Of a stretch of 64,000 nucleotides of DNA, positions 16,583 through 22,988 are shown piece after piece. The translations under genes and the position numbers were made by a program. Numbering within the stretch: the first letter of the stretch is position 1; each line of letters begins with the position of its first letter. The notes under the pieces are model-generated. The model ran no database searches and was not told the origin of the DNA. It worked only from the letters and a program-made list of their open reading frames with translations. Source of the DNA: Pseudomonadales bacterium (GTDB lineage: Bacteria; Pseudomonadota; Gammaproteobacteria; Pseudomonadales; Halieaceae); NCBI GenBank assembly GCA_024234815.1, contig JACKNO010000001.1, positions 682,001-746,000 of the forward strand, read 5' to 3'.

Positions 16583-16862
16583 TCCGGACACATGGTTTAC
16601 AGATCATACCGGGCACATCGTTTACACCTCCGGCACAAAAGGATTGGGTCCGGGCTCCACCCGGGCCTCCTCCTCATCAAGGTATCCTAGGTCATAATCC
16701 ATAAAACTGACCAGCCAGATCCTATCGTCGACCTCGTGTATTCCCACCACCTGTCCGGCAAGAACGGCGTTGTGCCCAACTTTGCGGCTGCCTATGGATA
16801 GCCACCCACATCGGTCGACACGGATCGTCCGGTTGTGAAACTGGCCTGAATTGCCCTGCTTG
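16583..16862 (-). pseudogene. IS481-type transposase, C-terminal remnant
   Basis: The minus-strand frame ending at 16622 encodes NRTIRVDRCGWLSIGSRKVG, then AVLAGQVVGIHEVDDRIWLV and SFMDYDLGYLDEEEARVEPG, a C-terminal tail known from IS481-family transposases. The catalytic DDE core and the start are gone. Downstream, at 16583-16622, lie repeated GTAAAC and ATGTGTCC/ATGTGCCC words typical of the IS end. The remnant abuts the PEP-CTERM-type gene at 16866 and the island right end. Confidence 0.7.
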
Positions 16863-16865
16863 GTT

Positions 16866-17462
16866 CTATGCCCTCTTACGCTTGACTACAACCAGGCCGC
16901 CCAGCGCGCTGACAAAGAGCCATGCCGCTGCGGGGATGGGGACAGTGTTGACGACGATGCGCTCGATGACGAATCCGCTCTGAACTCCCTGGTCGTGGTC
17001 GAACGAGAAGGAATTAAAATCGGGTCCCGCAAAATCGATAATACCCTGGCCGTCACCTACCGTGGATGTGATTGTCGTACCGTCGAAAGTTGTACCAAAC
17101 TGGTTCGTGTACGAAATATTGATTGCCCCGTTAGAGTTGGCGAAATTGAAGAGCGTTTCAGGAGGTGGTGTGCCGGTGCCGCTCAGCGCGTCAAACTCGA
17201 TCTCTATGGAGCTTATGGCTTGCGAAAAGCTGAGAGTGTAGCTGCCAGCGGTGTCTGATTGACCCAACCAGAGGCCGATAAAAGTACCGGAACCAATAAA
17301 TGCAATGCTTCCTCCAGAAGTGGAGGTCGTAAGTGTTAATCCTCCGCTGGAAACCGGATTGCCGCTACTGAGTTGCACATCCGAAAATGAAATTTCTGCA
17401 GCCTGGGCGGCGCCACAGGTAATCGAAGTCAGGGTCGCAAGCAGTAGAGTTCTGAATTTCAT
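16866..17462 (-). CDS. PEP-CTERM/VPxPA sorting-domain surface protein
   Basis: A 198-aa exported protein. The signal peptide is MKFRTLLLATLTSITCGAAQA. The middle is beta-rich with a DTAGSYTLSFSQAISSIEIE segment. The C-terminal sorting signal is VPIPAAAWLFVSALGGLVVV followed by KRKRA, the tripartite motif, membrane helix and basic end recognised by exosortase-type enzymes. The start at 17462 has AGAGGA upstream; the longer frame would bury the signal peptide. A sigma-54 type promoter lies at 17531-17546. Ligand or structural role unknown. Confidence 0.85.
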   Translation of the reverse strand: MKFRTLLLATLTSITCGAAQAAEISFSDVQLSSGNPVSSGGLTLTTSTSGGSIAFIGSGTFIGLWLGQSDTAGSYTLSFSQAISSIEIEFDALSGTGTPPPETLFNFANSNGAINISYTNQFGTTFDGTTITSTVGDGQGIIDFAGPDFNSFSFDHDQGVQSGFVIERIVVNTVPIPAAAWLFVSALGGLVVVKRKRA

Positions 17463-17530
17463 AGCGGATTTCCTCTTTTCAGGCCTGGCGACCTGTGGGA
17501 TGGGACATTTTTGTTGCATATGTAAGTTGC

Positions 17531-17546
17531 AGCAAAACATATGCCA
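17531..17546 (-). promoter_or_regulatory. sigma-54 promoter of the gene at 16866
   Basis: Reading the minus strand: TGGCAT-ATGTT-TTGCT, compared with the consensus TGGCAC-N5-TTGCW. The GG and GC doublets have the exact 10-bp spacing needed. The predicted transcript starts about 58 nt before ATG 17462. Confidence 0.65.
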
Positions 17547-17858
17547 ACGTAATAAAATCAATGGCTTACGTGCAATTTCTTATCTGGTGAGCGCAGATTG
17601 TAAATAAAACTGACACCTGCCGGTTATCCGAGCCTCCGGTATCCCGGGGCCCTCCTGCGACATGCACAGAGTAGCGAACGCCACTTGTAGCGCCGGAACT
17701 ACACCACTGCCAAGGGTCAGCAGTGGCCGTGCGGTGCATGTCTATATGCATTGAAGCATTCCTAGTGTGTCAGGAAATTTTACGATTCCGGATACGTTCG
17801 GCCGACAAATGCGTCTCGAGATAAAAATTAACCACTTTTTCAGTAGGTTATAGTAGGC
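17547..17858. other. gene-free intergenic region between divergent PEP-CTERM-type genes
   Basis: The space between the divergent genes (17463-17967) holds a sigma-54 promoter at each side. The middle has a 7-bp hairpin (CCACTGC, 17704-17710, with GCAGTGG, 17720-17726). Enhancer sites for a sigma-54 activator would be expected here, but I cannot identify them. No coding sequence is evident. Confidence 0.5.
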
Positions 17859-17874
17859 TGGCACAGATGTTGCT
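17859..17874 (+). promoter_or_regulatory. sigma-54 promoter of the gene at 17968
   Basis: TGGCAC-AGATG-TTGCT, a full match to the -24/-12 consensus with correct spacing. The predicted start lies about 80 nt before GTG 17968. Confidence 0.75.
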
Positions 17875-17967
17875 GCCCTGTTCGTGTAGTGTGCACCTGT
17901 GATATCGAAAAGAGAGTTTCTCATTGCAGGACGGCGAGGTGGGGATGACTCTTCGGGAGGTTGGAAC

Positions 17968-18804
17968 GTGAAGCAGAATCGAGATATGGGCCACAAACCG
18001 GCACTGGCATTAGCGGCTGTCGTACTCGCAATGGCCGGTTCCGCTGCGAACGCAGTGCCAGTTAACTGGGCGGATTGGGAAAGTTCGAGCAGCAGCAACG
18101 GGTTCACGGCGTTCGGCACGATCACGTCCGGATCTGAAACGGTGGGCGTCACCTACAATAACCCCCTGGGGGTCGGCTTCATCCAGACTGACGGCGGCAT
18201 TGACTACTGGCAGAACAACCGTTCCGGTCGAGACCCCGCCACCTCGCCGTATACCAGCCCGGAACGCCCGGATGGTGCCGACAATATCCCTGAGGGGACC
18301 GACATCATCGCGCTGGATCGAGCGGGGCGGCAAACCCTTACCTTTTCACAAGCCATTGCGAATCCATTCTTTTCTTATGTCAGCCTGAATGGGAATGGCT
18401 ATTCCTTCGATCAGGATTTTGAGCTTCTGAGTGTCGGTGGCGTCGACGGTAACGATTGCGGTTACTGGGGTTGTGGTACGTCCTACAAAAATATCGTAGA
18501 CCTGGGCAACGGCGAGTTTGAATATCAATTACTGGGAACGGGTGAACCGCACGGTACGCTGCGCTTCACCGGTGTGTTTGATACCGTCAGCTGGACCAGC
18601 TTGTCGAACGAGTACTGGAACGGCTTCACCGTTGGCATCGAGGGAACCGCAGTGCAGATATTGCCCTGTGAGGTGGACCCCACCTTGCCGGAGTGCAACG
18701 TCGTGCCTGGTGTACCACTGCCATCGACCGTAGCCTTGTTTGGAATAGGTTTGATGGGTTTCGGGTTCTCGCGGAAAAAGCCCGGTATTAACTCAGCCGG
18801 GTAA
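17968..18804 (+). CDS. PEP-CTERM sorting-domain surface protein
   Basis: A 278-aa exported protein. The signal peptide ends near AMAGSAANA. A beta-rich body with a DNDCGYWGCGTSYKN-like cysteine region (GVDGNDCGYWGCGTSYK) follows. The C-terminal signal is VPLPSTVALFGIGLMGFGFS with RKK after the helix, a PEP-CTERM variant. GTG 17968 is chosen because GGAGG lies seven bases upstream; ATG 17986 is the alternative. It has the best sigma-54 promoter match in the window. It converges with corA. Confidence 0.82.
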   Translation: MKQNRDMGHKPALALAAVVLAMAGSAANAVPVNWADWESSSSSNGFTAFGTITSGSETVGVTYNNPLGVGFIQTDGGIDYWQNNRSGRDPATSPYTSPERPDGADNIPEGTDIIALDRAGRQTLTFSQAIANPFFSYVSLNGNGYSFDQDFELLSVGGVDGNDCGYWGCGTSYKNIVDLGNGEFEYQLLGTGEPHGTLRFTGVFDTVSWTSLSNEYWNGFTVGIEGTAVQILPCEVDPTLPECNVVPGVPLPSTVALFGIGLMGFGFSRKKPGINSAG

Positions 18805-18841
18805 GGCGGTAAACGACACTTCTGTACAAAGTGCGCTACAG

Positions 18842-19909
18842 CTAAAGCCACTTCTTGCGCTTGAAATACACCAGCAGTGCGGCGGGAATTGCGATAAACA
18901 CTACCCATATAGCAGGGTATGCCCAGCGCAGTTTAAGCTCCGGCATGTATTCAAAATTCATGCCGTAGATGCCGGTCAGGAATGTCAGCGGTATAAAAAT
19001 TGTCGCGAATACCGTCAACACCTTCATTACCTCGTTCATCCTGTTGCTGACGCTGGACATATGGATTTCCAGCAGCCCCGAAATGATGTCTCTGTGTAGC
19101 TCTATGGATTCGATAATACGTGTGGCGTGGTCGGATACATCCCGCAGGTAGATATGCGTTTTCTCATTGATCAACGGGGATTCGCTACGCAACATTTCAT
19201 TGATCATTTCCCGGATGGGCGACGCGTAGCGACGGACGCGCACTATCTCGCGCTTAAGCCGCTGGATGGCGTTTAACGTTGCGTCGCTGGAGTTGCCGGC
19301 CAGCAGTTCGTCCTCCTGGACCGTAATGGCTTCTTCCAGTGAATCGATAAGAAGGAAGTTCTGGTCGATGATCGCATCCAGGATGGAGTAGGTGAGAAAA
19401 TCCGAGCCCAGGCTCCTGAAGCGCCCCTTGCTGGTTCTTATCCGCTGTAGAACGGGAGCGAAGAGTCCATCCTTCTTTTCCTTGAACGCGAATACGAAGT
19501 CTTTCAGCACCAGCAGGCTGATCTGCTCGTAGGCGACGCTGAATTCTCCACCCTTTACCATCAGGCCTTTAAGCACGATAAACAGGTAGTTTTCGTACTC
19601 TTCAAACTTTGGGCGCTGGTGAGTGTTTAGTATGTCCTCCAGCACGAGTTGGTGAATGTCAAAAATCTCGCCTATGCGCTCCACCACCTGGACGTTGGCG
19701 AGGCCCTCCACGATAACCCATGTGATCGTGCCGCTGCCCCTGAACGCCAGGAGCTCGTCAATCGATCCAATTGCTGTTTCCTGCAGCACTTCACTGCTGT
19801 AGTCGACTACCGACAGGCTGGTCCGGTCGGCGTGTACATCGCCCACATGCACCAGCGAGCCCGGGGGCAGCCCTGACTTGGCGGAGGGATAATTGAGGGA
19901 TTCATTCAC
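18842..19909 (-). CDS. corA: magnesium/cobalt transporter CorA
   Basis: Pentameric inner-membrane divalent-cation channel, about 355 aa. The N-terminal cytoplasmic domain begins KSGLPPGSLVHVGD. A long stalk helix follows, and the pore signature YGMNFEYMPEL sits between two C-terminal membrane helices (VLTVFATIFIPLTFLTGIYG and WAYPAIWVVFIAIPAALLVY). The basic end KRKKWL is typical. The start is set at GTG 19909 just before the conserved part; the frame extends upstream to 20071, but those residues are unlike the family. Divergent from the cohesin gene. Confidence 0.9.
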   Translation of the reverse strand: MNESLNYPSAKSGLPPGSLVHVGDVHADRTSLSVVDYSSEVLQETAIGSIDELLAFRGSGTITWVIVEGLANVQVVERIGEIFDIHQLVLEDILNTHQRPKFEEYENYLFIVLKGLMVKGGEFSVAYEQISLLVLKDFVFAFKEKKDGLFAPVLQRIRTSKGRFRSLGSDFLTYSILDAIIDQNFLLIDSLEEAITVQEDELLAGNSSDATLNAIQRLKREIVRVRRYASPIREMINEMLRSESPLINEKTHIYLRDVSDHATRIIESIELHRDIISGLLEIHMSSVSNRMNEVMKVLTVFATIFIPLTFLTGIYGMNFEYMPELKLRWAYPAIWVVFIAIPAALLVYFKRKKWL

Positions 19910-20327
19910 GATATTTACGCTTCCGGTCCGTGTGCTTACCAGGATTGTCAGTGGATCACTTGCAGGACAACTGCCAGGCATACCGATGCCCTGGTGTTGT
20001 GCCCTCTTGAGTGCCGCATCAGTATAGAGACTGGCGATGACCCTGCCTACTGCGCCATCCACGGCCGCCACCTGTCACGCGACGCAGGGTGTCACGGTTC
20101 TTTACACATTCTTCACCATTCGGACAGTATCGGCATTCAATATAAGAGCAACGTACTGATATAAGCTAAGAATCTCTTTACGGGCATGTTTTTTGCGTTA
20201 CTTCTCTTTACGTTAGTGCCCTGGGGTTAGCATCTTGTAGACCGCGCGCGGGTGTGCAGTTTGTGTGCGGGAGCAAATCGAGGCTGAATCGGCCCTCTGA
20301 AATGTCTGCAGTACAGGAGCAAGGAAT
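19910..20327. other. intergenic region between corA and the cohesin gene
   Basis: If corA starts at 19909, this is a 418-bp region. It contains the sigma-54 promoter at 20182-20196 for the plus-strand gene. The part nearest corA (19910-20071) is open in the corA frame and may be translated. No riboswitch fold was recognised. Confidence 0.4.
20182..20196 (+). promoter_or_regulatory. sigma-54 promoter of the cohesin gene
   Basis: GGGCAT-GTTTT-TTGC, with GG and GC at the required spacing; the first base differs from the consensus T. The predicted start lies about 120 nt before ATG 20328. Confidence 0.6.
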
Positions 20328-20882
20328 ATGAATATCAAGTCAGCACTCGTCCCGGTAATTTTTCTGTTCAGTACGATTAACCTGGCCAATGCCGCCAGCA
20401 TATCGTTAAGCCCCGCCAACGTTGATGCCGTGGTGGGCGATATTATCGAACTGGACGTCATTATGGACTTTTCCGATGTCACCACCATCGGTGGCGGCTA
20501 TGACATTGCCTTTTCCAGCGCCGACCTGGATTTTATGAGCTGGGCGCCCAACCCGGTGGGTGATCCCGGGTTCAGTCGCCTGCCAGACGTCCTCGACGGC
20601 CTCCTGTCAGGTATCGCTCTGGGTGACTTCAACTCCGGCATTACCGGGGTACATAATCTTGGCACGGTATCTTTTGAAGTGATCGGCGGCAGTAGCGTCG
20701 TGTATGTGCAGGATACCGCTTCTGTTGCCGGTCCATTTGTTGATTTCAACACATTCCAGGTCATTCCGGTTGAATACAGTAGCGCTGCGGTCAATGTTTC
20801 TTCCATACCACTGCCCGCTGCCGCCTGGCTCTTCGGTTCCGCCCTTGCGGGATTGGTAGTTGTGAAACGCAAGAAGGCATAA
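20328..20882 (+). CDS. cohesin-like domain protein with PEP-CTERM/VPxPA anchor
   Basis: A 184-aa exported protein. The signal peptide ends at INLANA. Residues about 24-155 look like a cohesin domain: SISLSPANVDAVVGDIIELD, GGGYDIAFSSADLDFMSW, then HNLGTVSFEVIG. The C-terminus is IPLPAAAWLFGSALAGLVVV followed by KRKKA, a sorting signal expected to be processed by an exosortase-type enzyme and to fix the domain at the cell surface. AAGGA precedes ATG 20328. The next two genes encode dockerin proteins, which suggests a direct partnership. The cohesin call rests on fold-pattern similarity, not on a search. Confidence 0.8.
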   Translation: MNIKSALVPVIFLFSTINLANAASISLSPANVDAVVGDIIELDVIMDFSDVTTIGGGYDIAFSSADLDFMSWAPNPVGDPGFSRLPDVLDGLLSGIALGDFNSGITGVHNLGTVSFEVIGGSSVVYVQDTASVAGPFVDFNTFQVIPVEYSSAAVNVSSIPLPAAAWLFGSALAGLVVVKRKKA

Positions 20883-20969
20883 ACCGGGTTGGGTTATAAA
20901 AACAGGAAAGGGGGCGGGAGCAGATAGTATCTACTCGCAAGCTGCGCTCCGTGAAAGGAGTATCACAGG

Positions 20970-22883
20970 ATGCCATGCCAGCGACGCGACATTTGCAGTA
21001 CGATCCCGACAGTTCATGCAAAGACCTCCCTTGTCATATTGGCCTGCGCGGTCTTGTGCAGCGCGGTGACCCGGGCGGAGATCGTCAGTGGCGTATTGAC
21101 CGGTGGCAGTGCCCTGACCAATGGCGGTGTTTTCCAGCTGATCAGCCCGCCGGCTGTGCTCGGCAATAATGCCTATAACGATGACAATGTCCGCGGATTC
21201 GATGAAGTCCAGGGGGTGACCCTCGAATCACAATTGATCATGGATATCGCTGCGCCGGGTGTGTCCAGCAATGTGCTGGGCGCCGGTTCTGTGGTATCGA
21301 GTCACTACCTGATATTCGACCCGATCTCGACCAGGACCGCATCTGGCACGGTCACCTTTGACGAACCGGTGCTCGGTGTCATCATCAGCAACCCTCGCTT
21401 CGACGATACCGACAGCCTGCTGGGCAACGCCGCAACGAGTTACACCATCGGCAGCCAACAGCTTGAAAGCGCCGATTCAGTCACAATCTCCGGCAATTCC
21501 ATCGAGTTCAACCTGTCGACCAGTTCACCCGGGGACGCGATTCGAGTTGTTACCGGCACTGGTCCGGTCGCTGGCATCAATGTGTGTGCCGGGGGAACAG
21601 ACACCCTCAGCGGCGTCATCACAGGTGGAGACGCACTTGCCGCAGGCGGCCAGTTCAAGCAGATTTGCGATCCTGTCGGGGACGTTGGCGATGATAACTT
21701 TGAGTCGATTGATCTGTTCGCATTTGAGGAACAGCAGGCAGTGGAACTGAGTGCGGACCTGTACCTGGACGATACAACCGTTATATCCGCCGGGGAGTTT
21801 GTCTCCAGTTTTTACGTTGTGTGGGATCCGATTCCCACGAAGCGGGTTATCGCCACGCTGACATTTCCCGATACGATCATTGGCGTGATCGTCGACCGGG
21901 ATCAACTGCAGGATAGCGAGTTTTTGGGCAACGCGTCGGCGAACTATCTCAACCCCAGCCTGCTGGGCCTGGAATCCGGAGACACCGCTGCTATCGACGG
22001 CAACCAACTACAGATCAATTTTTCAGCCGGCTCACCGGGTGACTCGATTCGAGTGATTCTGGGCTCCGCCTCCCCGAGTTTGAGCTACAACATCTGCGAG
22101 CCAGCGGACATCACGCTTACGGGTACTGTCAGTGCCGGCTCAGCCGCCGCCGCCGGCGGAGTATTCTCCCAGCTTTGCGAACCTGTTGGGCCGATCGGAA
22201 ACAACAACCTGCAATCCAACAACCTCTTCGCCTTCGAAGAGGCGCAAGGGGTGGAGCTCACGGAAACCGTCGACCTTGACGTACCGGCGGGCGGCTCGCT
22301 GGCCGCTGGCACCCAGGTGTCGAGTTATTACGTCGCCTTTGATCCCGGCAACGGCAAGGATATCGTGGGCAGCATTACCTTCCCGGGTGACATTCTGGGA
22401 GTTGTATCTTCGATCGGAAATCTGAATGCCAGCGACAGCCTTGGAAATCCGACGGCAACCTATCTCAATCCGAATTTGCGTGGGTTGGAAGTCGATGACT
22501 TCCTGTCCTTTTCCGGCGACACGCTCTCTGTCGATTTCTTCGCAGACAGCCCTGGAGACTATGTGCGGGTTTTTGTGGGGATGGCGGACGCCGATTCCGA
22601 CGGTATCGCGGATAACAGTGACAACTGCACACTCGTCGCCAACGCCAGCCAACTGGATACCGATGGAGATGGCATCGGCAATGCCTGCGATGCCGATCTG
22701 AATAACGACTGTATAGTTAATTTTATCGATCTCGCTCGAATGAAGTCGGTGTTCTTCGGTACGGATGCCGATGCGGACCTGAACGGTGACGGTGTGGTCA
22801 ATTTCATCGATCTGGTCGTGATGAGGCTGATGTTCTTTGGGGCACCGGGGCCGGCGGCGGGTGCCCACATCTGTGCACCTTAG
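20970..22883 (+). CDS. secreted three-repeat protein with TSP3 and dockerin domains
   Basis: A 637-aa exported protein. The signal peptide ends near VLCSAVTRA. Three tandem repeats of about 165 residues follow (near 37-206, 209-375 and 378-538), each with SGV.TGG, a SS.Y...DP strand, a FP..I.GV strand and a SPGD.IRV end. A thrombospondin type 3 calcium repeat (DADSDGIADNSDNC) is near 540-573. A dockerin with two calcium loops (DLNNDCIVNFIDLA and DLNGDGVVNFIDLV) is near 574-627. AAGGAG lies nine bases before ATG. It is 87 bp after the cohesin gene and is probably cotranscribed. Confidence 0.85.
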   Translation: MPCQRRDICSTIPTVHAKTSLVILACAVLCSAVTRAEIVSGVLTGGSALTNGGVFQLISPPAVLGNNAYNDDNVRGFDEVQGVTLESQLIMDIAAPGVSSNVLGAGSVVSSHYLIFDPISTRTASGTVTFDEPVLGVIISNPRFDDTDSLLGNAATSYTIGSQQLESADSVTISGNSIEFNLSTSSPGDAIRVVTGTGPVAGINVCAGGTDTLSGVITGGDALAAGGQFKQICDPVGDVGDDNFESIDLFAFEEQQAVELSADLYLDDTTVISAGEFVSSFYVVWDPIPTKRVIATLTFPDTIIGVIVDRDQLQDSEFLGNASANYLNPSLLGLESGDTAAIDGNQLQINFSAGSPGDSIRVILGSASPSLSYNICEPADITLTGTVSAGSAAAAGGVFSQLCEPVGPIGNNNLQSNNLFAFEEAQGVELTETVDLDVPAGGSLAAGTQVSSYYVAFDPGNGKDIVGSITFPGDILGVVSSIGNLNASDSLGNPTATYLNPNLRGLEVDDFLSFSGDTLSVDFFADSPGDYVRVFVGMADADSDGIADNSDNCTLVANASQLDTDGDGIGNACDADLNNDCIVNFIDLARMKSVFFGTDADADLNGDGVVNFIDLVVMRLMFFGAPGPAAGAHICAP

Positions 22884-22988
22884 CTCTGGCCACGACATCC
22901 GGGATGCCGCGCCGCCTGCGCCTGCTTGCGGAATGCGCGAACTCGACTAGACTCAATCGTATCTGTTGCTCCAAAGAGGAACAGGCAC

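Noticed and set aside
16540..16600. Searched for a perfect duplicate of the tRNA-Pro 3' end as attR
   Set aside because: Only a degenerate copy was found, so attR is reported as a low-confidence candidate.
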